From positions 1-12,299 of the forward strand of contig CAMBHQ010000012.1 of assembly GCA_945867245.1 (NCBI GenBank): 12,299 nt of DNA, written 5' to 3'. This document shows positions 1-9,239 of the stretch, in pieces. The translations under genes and the position numbers were made by a program. The notes below the pieces were generated by a model that saw nothing but the letters and a program-made list of their open reading frames with translations, ran no database searches and was not told where the DNA came from. Position 1 is the stretch's first letter. Each line of letters opens with the position of its first letter. This stretch comes from an uncultured Porphyromonas sp. (GTDB lineage Bacteria; Bacteroidota; Bacteroidia; Bacteroidales; Porphyromonadaceae).

Positions 1-459
1 GGGCAAGAAGGCTTCGATACCAAATACGTCTACAATCATACCGCCCTTAGTGCGGCTCTTAACGTAACCCTTAACCACTTCGTCCTTCTCGAGCGCCTCG
101 GTGATAAGATCCCAAGAGCGAGCAGCACGAGCCTTGCGGTGGCTGAGTACTAGCTGACCCTTCTTGTCTTCCTGGCTTTCTACGAATACTTCTACTTCGT
201 CCCCTACCTTGAGGTCTGGGTTGTAGCGGAATTCTGAAGCAGAGATAGTAGCCTCGCTCTTGAAGCCAATGTTTACTACCACCTCACGCTTAGAGATAGA
301 GGCAACCTTACCTACGGTTACTTCCTGTTCCTTGATGTTGTTTAGTGTGCTGGCGTAAGCAGCTTCCTGCTCCGCACGTGATGCTGAGCTAGCGCTAGCA
401 CCGTTCTCAAACTCGTCCCAGTTGAACCCTTCTACAGGCTGGATGTTTAGTTTGCTCAT
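1..459 (-). CDS. rpsA: 30S ribosomal protein S1, N-terminal part (runs off left edge)
   Basis: The first 153 residues of ribosomal protein S1, the large OB-fold protein that helps mRNA bind the 30S subunit. Translation from the ATG at 457-459 gives an acidic Bacteroidota-type N-terminus (MSKLNIQPVEGFNWDEFENG). A first S1 domain covers about residues 47-108 (VTVGKVASISKREVVVNIGF) and ends in LVLSHRKA. A second S1 repeat starts near residue 128 (VVKGYVKSRTKGGMIVDVFG) and is cut by the window edge. The frame is open to base 1, so the truncation is only the window border. No Shine-Dalgarno sequence is visible; the 20 bases upstream are very AT-rich, as is usual for highly expressed Bacteroidota genes. 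A promoter box lies about 90 bp upstream of the ATG. Identity is secure; the rest of the gene cannot be seen. Confidence 0.96.
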   Translation of the reverse strand, partial: MSKLNIQPVEGFNWDEFENGASASSASRAEQEAAYASTLNNIKEQEVTVGKVASISKREVVVNIGFKSEATISASEFRYNPDLKVGDEVEVFVESQEDKKGQLVLSHRKARAARSWDLITEALEKDEVVKGYVKSRTKGGMIVDVFGIEAFLP

Positions 460-548
460 TTGTTAATTGGTTAATAAAATAATACGCTTCGTGTACTTGC
501 CTGCCCGCCTCGCACTAAGCCCTCAATCACGGCAGACAAATATCGGCG

Positions 549-579
549 CAAAGATACACATTATCCGACACATACACAA
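549..579 (-). promoter_or_regulatory. Putative Bacteroidota-type promoter of rpsA
   Basis: On the minus strand TATCTTTG (549-556) matches the -7 consensus TAnnTTTG. A TTG at 577-579 lies 20 bp upstream, as expected for the -33 element. Transcription would start near 540, giving a leader of about 80 nt before the rpsA ATG. The call rests on motif and spacing only. Confidence 0.65.
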
Positions 580-585
580 TAGCAC

Positions 586-615
586 CCGTCCTTAGCAGAG
601 CTCTGCTGAGGGCGG
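586..615 (-). terminator. Stem-loop after the beta-galactosidase gene
   Basis: A near-perfect inverted repeat of two 13-nt arms around AGCT (core AGCAGAGCTCTGCT), 21 bp past the galactosidase stop codon and just upstream of the rpsA promoter. There is no clear U-run on the minus strand. Two positions are G-U pairs on the plus strand but A-C mismatches on the minus strand, so the fold is somewhat weaker in the relevant transcript. Confidence 0.45.
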
Positions 616-636
616 ACGCTATTCCTATCATGAGGC

Positions 637-3810
<3,174 letters not shown>

Positions 3811-3814
3811 TTAC

Positions 3815-4702
3815 TTAGGCTATGCTTTCGGCGCTTACACTGGGTGCAATTTTCTTGACTAGCCCCTGTAGCACATTGCCTGGCCCTAGCTCGGTGAAGT
3901 GCTCGGCACCATCAGCGACCATAGCCTGCACGCACTCGGTCCAGCGTACGGGCGCTGTCAGCTGAGCGATGAGGTTAGCCTTGATTTCCTCGGGCGCAGT
4001 TACTGCCGTGGCCGTTACATTCTGATAGATGGGGCAGCGTGGCGTAGCGAAGGCTGTCTCCTCGATAGCCTTGGCAAGCTCCTCGCGTGCGGGCTCCATC
4101 AGAGGCGAGTGGAAGGCGCCACCGACCTTGAGCGGGAGGGCACGCTTGGCACCGGCAGCTTTCAGTAGCTCGCAGGCACGCTCTACACCGGGTACAGTAC
4201 CCGATATCACGAGCTGACCTGGGCAGTTGAAGTTGGCAGCTACTACTACCTCGTCCTCTATCTGTGCGAGCACCTCTACCACCTTGGCGTCCTCTAGACC
4301 GAGGACAGCGGCCATCGTAGAGGGGCGTAGCTCGCAGGCCGCCTGCATCGCTAGGGCGCGCTTGCTCACTAGGCGCAGACCATCCTCGAAGCTCAGAGCC
4401 CCCGCAGCCACTAGAGCCGAGAACTCACCGAGCGAATGACCCGCCACCATATCGGGGCGAAACTCCTCTCCGAGGCATAGGGCACGGATTACCGAGTGTA
4501 GGAAAACGGCAGGCTGTGTAACCTTAGTTTGCTTGAGCTCCTCGTCCGTCCCTGCGAAGAGGATATCCGTAATGCGGAAGCCGAGGATTTCGTTGGCCTG
4601 CTCGAATAGCTCCTTAGCCTGTGGATAGTTGTCATAGAGGTCTTTCCCCATGCCCACGAACTGGGCACCTTGGCCAGGGAATACATAAGCGTGTTTGCTC
4701 AT
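3815..4702 (-). CDS. fabD: Malonyl-CoA:ACP transacylase
   Basis: Transfers malonyl from CoA to acyl carrier protein, supplying the extender unit for cytosolic type II fatty acid synthesis. At 295 residues it has normal FabD length. Visible family landmarks: the GQGAQ oxyanion motif at 10-14, nucleophile Ser90 in GHSLGE (88-93), Arg115 that binds the malonyl carboxylate, catalytic His198 in GAFHSP, and GPGNVL near 273-278. All key residues are present. The ATG at 4702 gives a protein beginning MSKHAYVFPGQG, as expected for the family. pepD lies 91 bp upstream on the same strand with a hairpin between them. No TAnnTTTG box was found in that gap, so fabD may depend on read-through from pepD or on a promoter inside it. 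No other fab gene is in the window. Confidence 0.96.
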   Translation of the reverse strand: MSKHAYVFPGQGAQFVGMGKDLYDNYPQAKELFEQANEILGFRITDILFAGTDEELKQTKVTQPAVFLHSVIRALCLGEEFRPDMVAGHSLGEFSALVAAGALSFEDGLRLVSKRALAMQAACELRPSTMAAVLGLEDAKVVEVLAQIEDEVVVAANFNCPGQLVISGTVPGVERACELLKAAGAKRALPLKVGGAFHSPLMEPAREELAKAIEETAFATPRCPIYQNVTATAVTAPEEIKANLIAQLTAPVRWTECVQAMVADGAEHFTELGPGNVLQGLVKKIAPSVSAESIA

Positions 4703-4744
4703 CTGTCTTTGTCTTATTATTCTGTTTGTTGTTGTCTATGTAGT

Positions 4745-4778
4745 TTAGCCCCTAGAGCAACTTGGTTCTAGGGGCTAA
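4745..4778 (-). terminator. Stem-loop between pepD and fabD
   Basis: A 12-bp perfect stem (arms TTAGCCCCTAGA and TCTAGGGGCTAA) with a 10-nt loop, 15 bp after the pepD stop codon. No T-tract follows on the minus strand. It may attenuate rather than end transcription, since fabD lies directly downstream without a recognisable promoter of its own. Confidence 0.6.
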
Positions 4779-4793
4779 TATATTTACCTGTAC

Positions 4794-6248
4794 TTATACG
4801 AGCTCTAGGGCACGGCGTAGCACCTGCCAAGTACGCTCTACAGTGGCGATGTTTACACGCTCGTCGGGGGAGTGTGGCGAGCGGATGGTAGGACCGACCG
4901 AAATCATATCCATATCGGGCATCACGCCCTGTATAATACCGCACTCTAGACCGGCATGTATCACGGTTACTTTGGGGGTAATACCTAATACTTCTTCGTA
5001 AGCCTTGGTCATCGTGCTGAGGATAGGGCTCTTGGCGTTGGGCGCCCAGCCGTTGTACGAGCCATCGAAGCGCACCGAGGCACCGCAGAGGAGCATAATA
5101 CTCTCGATAGACGAAGCCACAGCGTACTTGCGACTCTCTAGCGAACTGCGTACTAGGAAGTAAGCCACAAAGCGACCCGCTCCTAGGCTAACGCGTGCCA
5201 TATTGGTAGAGCTCTCCACAATCTCGGGGAAGTCGCGCAGCATGCTCATCGGGCCATTGACACAGCCCTCGATAGCATTGAGGACGCCATCCTGTATCTC
5301 CTCGGGGACTACCGTAGCGGGTAGCTCTGTCTGCTCTAGCTGTAGGCTAATAGCATCCTCTACACCTGCGAACTCAGTGGTGAATATCTCCTGATAATCG
5401 CTGGCGAGCTCCCAGAGTCCATCGGCTTCGTCAGCTGGAATAGTTACTACGGCGAAAGCCTCACGTGGGATAGCGTTGCGCAGTGAGCCACCCTCGAAGC
5501 TAGCTACACGGGCCCCACAGCTCTGTACAGCATCTTTGAGGAAGCGATTCATCAGCTTGTTGGCATTGGCTCTGCCGAGGATGATATCCATCCCCGAGTG
5601 TCCGCCCTTGAGGCCTGTAAGGCTAATACGTACGGCCACATCTCCCTCGGGCACTGGCTGCTCGTCCTTGTACTCTAGGCTAGCCTCTACATCCATCCCA
5701 CCAGCGCAACCGATGAAGAGCTCGCACTCGTCTTCGCTGTCGAGGTTGATAAGGATGTTACCACGGCTAAAGCCCGGCTGTAAACCATTGGCCCCTACCA
5801 TGCCGACCTCCTCGTCGATAGTGAAGAGGGCCTCGATAGGTCCATGCTTAATATCGTCTGCTGCTAGCACGGCCATAGCGTAGGCAGCGCCTATGCCGTT
5901 GTCGGCACCGAGGGTAGTACCTCTAGCACGCACCCACTCCCCATCGATATAGGCGTCGATAGGGTCTGTAGTGAAGTCGTGCTTGGTAGCGCTGTTGGCC
6001 TGAGGTACCATATCGAGGTGGGCCTGTAGCGTTACGATGGGCCGAGACTCCATCCCTGGCGTAGCGGGCTTGCGTATAATCACGTTGCCCACAGCATCAC
6101 GCTCCGTCTCTAGTCCGAGGCGCTGGCCGAGGGCCATAACGTAGTCTTCGGAGGCCTTAGTCTGGCCCGTAGGACGGGGTATCTGCGTCAAGTCGTAAAA
6201 GAAGCTCCACACAGCGGTGGGCGATAGCGATTTGATTTCGTTAGCCAT
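4794..6248 (-). CDS. pepD: Aminoacyl-histidine dipeptidase (cytosolic non-specific dipeptidase, M20)
   Basis: A two-zinc M20 peptidase that cleaves dipeptides such as Xaa-His in the cytosol; it fits an organism that lives on peptides. It has 484 residues, the usual PepD length, and no signal peptide. The predicted metal and catalytic set is complete: His77 and Asp79 in HLDM, Asp116 in GADNG, the Glu146-Glu147 pair in DEEVG, Asp170 in LDSED, and His459 in SPHSPDE near the C-terminus. Spacing matches studied Vibrio PepD enzymes with a constant shift of about three residues. The middle part (about 190-400) is the lid/dimerisation domain. The ATG at 6248 begins MANEIKSLSP, normal for the family. 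A TATCTTTG promoter box lies about 80 bp upstream, and the predicted leader begins with a hairpin. fabD follows after a terminator-like stem. Confidence 0.95.
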   Translation of the reverse strand: MANEIKSLSPTAVWSFFYDLTQIPRPTGQTKASEDYVMALGQRLGLETERDAVGNVIIRKPATPGMESRPIVTLQAHLDMVPQANSATKHDFTTDPIDAYIDGEWVRARGTTLGADNGIGAAYAMAVLAADDIKHGPIEALFTIDEEVGMVGANGLQPGFSRGNILINLDSEDECELFIGCAGGMDVEASLEYKDEQPVPEGDVAVRISLTGLKGGHSGMDIILGRANANKLMNRFLKDAVQSCGARVASFEGGSLRNAIPREAFAVVTIPADEADGLWELASDYQEIFTTEFAGVEDAISLQLEQTELPATVVPEEIQDGVLNAIEGCVNGPMSMLRDFPEIVESSTNMARVSLGAGRFVAYFLVRSSLESRKYAVASSIESIMLLCGASVRFDGSYNGWAPNAKSPILSTMTKAYEEVLGITPKVTVIHAGLECGIIQGVMPDMDMISVGPTIRSPHSPDERVNIATVERTWQVLRRALELV

Positions 6249-6277
6249 AATAGCTCGTTGTTTATAGGTTAGCTTCC

Positions 6278-6312
6278 CTCGGCAATAGGCAGGCCATAAG
6301 GCCTGTGCCGAG
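6278..6312 (-). promoter_or_regulatory. Hairpin in the pepD 5' leader
   Basis: On the minus strand CTCGGCA (6306-6312) plus CAGGCC (6300-6305) pair with GGCCTG (6290-6295) plus TGCCGAG (6278-6284). This gives 13 bp around a TTAT loop with a 5-nt one-sided bulge (6285-6289). If transcription begins near 6320, the hairpin starts within the first ten nucleotides of the mRNA and ends about 30 nt before the ATG. It could protect the 5' end or control initiation; its function is not known. Confidence 0.5.
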
Positions 6313-6326
6313 CTGAATTATACACA

Positions 6327-6334
6327 CAAAGATA
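6327..6334 (-). promoter_or_regulatory. Putative -7 promoter box for pepD
   Basis: TATCTTTG on the minus strand matches TAnnTTTG exactly, the same octamer as before rpsA. It lies 78 bp upstream of the pepD ATG. No good TTG was found at the -33 position. The rest of the 327-bp gap (about 6340-6487) holds no recognisable gene; only a weak GCACTAA/TTAGTGC inverted repeat with distant arms was seen. Confidence 0.55.
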
Positions 6335-6487
6335 CACATTTATATCAGACCTATCTATGCGGAGCTACAGCGCACTAAAACAGACCTAGATACTCGTTAC
6401 CGAGAGACTTGAGCTCGCCTACCCCTCTGTCTTAGTGCCGTCTAAGGTGCAACTGCTCGCCCCAAACACCGAGCATAATACCTGCAA

Positions 6488-6527
6488 CAAAAATCCCCCT
6501 AAGTTGCCATAGTAGCAACCTAGGGGA
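6488..6527 (-). terminator. Intrinsic terminator of the small outer-membrane-protein gene
   Basis: On the minus strand CCCCTA-G-GTTGC pairs with GCAAC-T-TAGGGG (6496-6526), interrupted by one mismatch, and is followed at once by GATTTTTG (T-run 6489-6493). This is the clearest minus-strand Rho-independent terminator in the window, about 50 bp past the stop codon. Confidence 0.75.
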
Positions 6528-6575
6528 GGATATGATATCACCCGTGGCACCAAGAGGGCTAAGGGCTATTTGTCG

Positions 6576-7124
6576 CTAGAAACGATAGCTGTACGCCAGC
6601 TGTAGGGATACTGTCAGTGAGTTGTCCTTAAAGCTATTGTGCCAATATGCCCGTCCGTCAAGGCGCTTATACTTCTGCCACGACAAACCTGCACCAGCGG
6701 AAGCTCGTATATACGAGCGCTCATTCACAGGCACCACCCAGCCGAAAGTCGGGATAAAGCCAAAGACTAGATACTCATTGGTGTACAGATAGGCATCCGA
6801 GCCCTTCGGCCCCCACAGCTTCACCTGAGGAAGAGAAGCATAGATATTCAGGCCTAGATACGTCCCACTCTGATAATACGTGGATGCCGACTGCGAGGAT
6901 AGGTTATACCTAGGCTCGATGTTGGCCATTAGAATCATCCCTTCGCTGGCTTTGAAGACTCGAGCCAGCTCGAATCCTGCACGCAGGTCGTAAGCGAAGC
7001 GTCCCCCTAGCTTCTGCGTAAAGCTAAGACCACTGATAGTCCCTATCTCTACCCCTAGGGAACTCTGCGCCTTAGCCCCGAAAGTGGCTAGCACAAGCGC
7101 TAATAGTACTAATGTTTTCTTCAT
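6576..7124 (-). CDS. Small exported protein, probable outer membrane beta-barrel, unknown family
   Basis: I do not recognise a named family. From the ATG at 7124 it is 182 residues. It opens with a clear signal peptide (MKKTLVLLALVLATFGAKAQ, cleavage near residues 19-20), so this start is preferred over an in-frame ATG at 7148 that would add eight polar residues. The mature part alternates short polar and aromatic/hydrophobic runs (GVEIGTISGLSFTQ, YDLRAGFELARVF, YIRASAGAGLSW, LTVSLQLAYSYRF) and ends in Phe, as barrels handled by the Bam machinery usually do. An eight-strand-type porin-like or OmpA-barrel-like protein is the best guess. It has no lipobox Cys and no catalytic motif. It stands alone, with its own promoter box (7210-7217) and terminator, and is divergent from creD. 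Confidence is high for a real gene and for export, moderate for the barrel. Confidence 0.8.
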   Translation of the reverse strand: MKKTLVLLALVLATFGAKAQSSLGVEIGTISGLSFTQKLGGRFAYDLRAGFELARVFKASEGMILMANIEPRYNLSSQSASTYYQSGTYLGLNIYASLPQVKLWGPKGSDAYLYTNEYLVFGFIPTFGWVVPVNERSYIRASAGAGLSWQKYKRLDGRAYWHNSFKDNSLTVSLQLAYSYRF

Positions 7125-7209
7125 ATGATTAACATCCTCCCAGTGCAATACACAGCAAGAGGAATATGTGTAGATACTCTTTGCATGAATAATATGGTAA
7201 TTGACACAA

Positions 7210-7217
7210 CAAAGATA
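7210..7217 (-). promoter_or_regulatory. Putative -7 promoter box for the small outer membrane protein
   Basis: A third TATCTTTG on the minus strand, 85 bp before the start codon at 7124. A TTTTC stretch lies upstream instead of a clear TTTG -33 element. The 23-bp tandem repeats begin about 25-50 bp further upstream. Confidence 0.55.
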
Positions 7218-7242
7218 AGATACTTTTCTGAAAATAGTGTCC

Positions 7243-7379
7243 CTCAGCAGGCGGGCATCTCATAGCCTATTAGGCGGACAAGTGGCCACCTAATAGGCGG
7301 ACAAGTGGCGACCTAGTAGGCAGACAAGTGGCCGCCTAATAGGTGAACAAGTGTACACTAACTAATGTACAAGCAGGCA
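7243..7379. repeat. 23-bp tandem repeat block between two divergent promoters
   Basis: Four consecutive units of exactly 23 bp at 7266-7288, 7289-7311, 7312-7334 and 7335-7357. The first two differ at two positions. All four keep CCTANTAGG (an interrupted palindrome) and ACAAGTG. Decayed units in the same register flank them (7243-7265 and about 7358-7379). The block fills the space between the outer-membrane-protein -7 box (7217) and the creD -7 box (7417), within the 395-bp gene-free stretch 7125-7519. There are no spacers, so it is not a CRISPR array, and 23 is not a multiple of 3, so it does not encode a protein repeat. Confidence 0.9.
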
Positions 7380-7416
7380 AGAGTGAAGCCCTATAATATC
7401 GTATTATATAAATGTT

Positions 7417-7424
7417 TAACTTTG
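7417..7424 (+). promoter_or_regulatory. Putative -7 promoter box for the creD-like gene
   Basis: TAACTTTG fits TAnnTTTG. It lies 95 bp before the creD ATG. The upstream stretch (about 7391-7416) is AT-rich, but no TTG is seen at the usual -33 distance. Confidence 0.5.
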
Positions 7425-7519
7425 CCCTCCGAACAGGTATAGATTGCCCCACGCTAATATGGTGAGGCTCAGACTATGCCCAATATGATTATGAGCTAAT
7501 CCTTAAAAATTTCGGACTT

Positions 7520-8923
7520 ATGGATGTACAGACACACAGCGCGCAGGAGGCTATTAGGCCTGCTGATAGTAAGCAACAGCGCAATGCCTTCCTCATCAAA
7601 ATCTTACTACTAGGACTCGTTACACTCGGGCTACTCATCCCACTAGTGATGGCCAATAGTCTAATCTCGGAGCGCAAGCAGAACTCAGAGGAGGCTATCT
7701 CCGAGGTAGCTCGCGCTTGGGGTGGCGACCAGCTCCTTGTAGGCCCAATGCTACAGATACCCTATCTACAGGGTATTCGCTCGGAGGGTAGTAGTACGGT
7801 AGAGTATCGCACCAACTATATCTACCTAATGCCCCAGCAACTAGATGTCAAGGGCGATGTACAGGCAGAGACCAAGAAGCGCAGTATCTACACTATCCCT
7901 ATCTACAATAGTACGATACAACTATCGGGGCACTTCGACCTCAGGATGCTACAGGAGACTCCAGGTCTGCCCGCAAACTTGGAGCTCGACAAAGCCTCCA
8001 TCGTGATGGGCATCTCTGAGACTAAGGGTATTAAAGAGCAAATTAGCATCAGTCTCAATAATGAGCTACACAAGCTACAGATCAACGCAGAGGGTGTCAA
8101 GATAAACCTCGGAGCTGAGTACTATGGGGATGCAGATTTCGTAGAGCCTAGCTATGACACAGGGCGAGCGCTACTGTCTGCGCCCTATTCGCTTGCCAAC
8201 CTTGACGTGGCTAAGCCTATCAACTTTACAGCTACGCTAAGTCTCGGGGGCTCGCGTAGCCTCTCATTAGCACCTGTAGGAACGGAAAGCAAGTTTACCC
8301 TTAGCAGCAATTGGCCCTCGCCCTCCTTCCAAGGCAACTTCCTACCTGACAGCAGTAGCATAGCTCAGACGGGCTTCTCGGCGGGCTGGAGCATCGTCGA
8401 CTACAATCGTAGTTATAGCTCTGTCGTCAAGCACGAGGACAGTAATGTCTTTGGGCAAAACGTGGCCCGTGTGCATTTCTTCCAAGAGCGAGACCACTAC
8501 ACGCAGAGCGACCGCAGTACTAAGTATGGCATCCTGATAGTCCTCCTAACCTTCGTGTCTATCTTCTTTATCGAGATGGCTATGCGTGCGCATAACGTGA
8601 GTATCAATGTCTTCCACTATCTGCTGGTAGGCTTAGCCTTGGTGCTATTCTATTCGTTGCTGATATCTATCAGTGAGCTTATCGGCTTTGGCTGGGCTTA
8701 TCTCATATCCTCGGTGATGACAATTGGCCTGGTGGGGCTCTTCTTCCGCTCGCTCCTCCCCCCAGGTAAGCACGCGCTGATTCTCGTAGGTATTATGAGC
8801 TTCCTCTATCTACTGGTGTACTTACTCATCCAGATGACCACCTATGCACTACTAGCAGGTAGCCTCGGCCTCTTCGTCATCCTGACCATCGTAATGTATG
8901 TATCGAGCCGATTGATTAAATAG
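7520..8923 (+). CDS. creD: CreD-family inner membrane protein
   Basis: A CreD-type inner membrane protein (cell envelope integrity family); E. coli CreD is about 450 residues and this one is 467. The biochemical role is not known; in gamma-proteobacteria it is controlled by the CreBC two-component system and affects envelope and beta-lactam phenotypes. Layout: short cytoplasmic N-terminus, first membrane helix about 24-45, large periplasmic beta-rich domain about 50-330, then five helices at about 336-354, 365-385, 391-410, 418-437 and 441-460. Family-like motifs are GGDQLLVGPMLQIPY (68-82), WPSPSFQGNFLP (265-276), and the pre-helix DHYTQSDRSTKYGIL (325-339). The ATG at 7520 is the first in the frame that fits. 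There is no creB/creC homologue or regulator beside it. The next promoter begins 6 bp after its stop codon, with no strong terminator between. Confidence 0.88.
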   Translation: MDVQTHSAQEAIRPADSKQQRNAFLIKILLLGLVTLGLLIPLVMANSLISERKQNSEEAISEVARAWGGDQLLVGPMLQIPYLQGIRSEGSSTVEYRTNYIYLMPQQLDVKGDVQAETKKRSIYTIPIYNSTIQLSGHFDLRMLQETPGLPANLELDKASIVMGISETKGIKEQISISLNNELHKLQINAEGVKINLGAEYYGDADFVEPSYDTGRALLSAPYSLANLDVAKPINFTATLSLGGSRSLSLAPVGTESKFTLSSNWPSPSFQGNFLPDSSSIAQTGFSAGWSIVDYNRSYSSVVKHEDSNVFGQNVARVHFFQERDHYTQSDRSTKYGILIVLLTFVSIFFIEMAMRAHNVSINVFHYLLVGLALVLFYSLLISISELIGFGWAYLISSVMTIGLVGLFFRSLLPPGKHALILVGIMSFLYLLVYLLIQMTTYALLAGSLGLFVILTIVMYVSSRLIK

Positions 8924-8929
8924 CATTAG

Positions 8930-8961
8930 TTGCATATTAAGGGATAAAAACCTTACCTTTG
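8930..8961 (+). promoter_or_regulatory. Promoter of the TPP-riboswitch/receptor transcript
   Basis: TACCTTTG (8954-8961) matches the Bacteroidota -7 box, with TTG at 8930-8932 about 21 bp upstream as the -33 element. It lies about 10-20 bp before the aptamer, so transcription would begin close to base 8968 and include the whole riboswitch. Confidence 0.7.
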
Positions 8962-8970
8962 TATCATCAA

Positions 8971-9086
8971 GGACAAAAGGGGTGCCTTGCGCCTAGATGC
9001 GCTCCCGAGCGGAGCCTCTAGCGCCCTAAGGCTGAGAGTATACCCTCAATACCTGATCCGGGCAATACCGGCGTAGGGATTTATCC
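8971..9086 (+). promoter_or_regulatory. TPP (THI-box) riboswitch aptamer
   Basis: A thiamin pyrophosphate-sensing leader RNA. Conserved blocks appear in order: GGGGTGCC (8979-8986), the pyrimidine-sensing CTGAGA (9032-9037), TACCCTC (9041-9047), ACCTGAT (9051-9057), the P5 hairpin CCGG-GCAATA-CCGG, and GCGTAGGGA (9071-9079). An outer P1 can form between GGACAAA (8971-8977) and TTTATCC (9080-9086) with one mismatch. P3 is enlarged: CTAGA/TCTAG plus an inner GCTCC/GGAGC stem (about 8989-9026). The 316-bp gap between creD and the receptor gene is mostly used by this riboswitch, its promoter and its terminator. Conserved sequence and order make the identification secure. Confidence 0.95.
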
Positions 9087-9113
9087 AGCCATAGACAGCT
9101 AGATGTAGCCGAC

Positions 9114-9126
9114 AGCACTCCGTGCT
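9114..9126 (+). other. Small hairpin between aptamer and terminator
   Basis: AGCAC-TCC-GTGCT folds as a 5-bp stem, and GCC (9108-9110) can pair with GGC (9128-9130) outside it. It sits in the expression platform, between the aptamer and the terminator. It may be a spacer or part of an alternative fold; which is not evident from sequence alone. Confidence 0.4.
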
Positions 9127-9140
9127 AGGCGTATATACCG

Positions 9141-9183
9141 ATGCCACAAGCCCAAGCAATTGGGTTTGTGGCATTATTCTTTA
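9141..9183 (+). terminator. Intrinsic terminator of the TPP riboswitch
   Basis: A 15-bp stem (ATGCCACAAGCCCAA at 9141-9155 with TTGGGTTTGTGGCAT at 9160-9174, one G-U pair) closed by a GCAA tetraloop and followed by TATTCTTTA. It lies 54 bp after the aptamer and 66 bp before the receptor ATG. This is where a transcriptional off-switch would act when TPP is bound. Confidence 0.88.
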
Positions 9184-9239
9184 GACACGGGCGCCCCGAG
9201 GACTTGAGCATATAGGTTCAACTTATTAAGACAACAGCA

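Noticed and set aside
5476..5883. A 135-codon open frame on the plus strand inside pepD
   Set aside because: It is wholly antisense to a gene with complete family motifs, and its predicted peptide is Ser/Pro/Arg-rich with no domain character; such frames also occur opposite the other high-G+C genes here.
6340..6487. A small RNA or riboswitch in the gap before pepD
   Set aside because: Only weak, widely spaced inverted repeats were found and no conserved riboswitch motif; the stretch lies upstream of the pepD promoter box.
7125..7148. Start at 7148 for the small outer membrane protein
   Set aside because: It places eight polar residues before the Lys-Lys of the signal peptide; the ATG at 7124 fits the export signal directly.
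7266..7357. The tandem repeats as a CRISPR array
   Set aside because: Units are directly adjacent with no unique spacers, and no cas gene is nearby.
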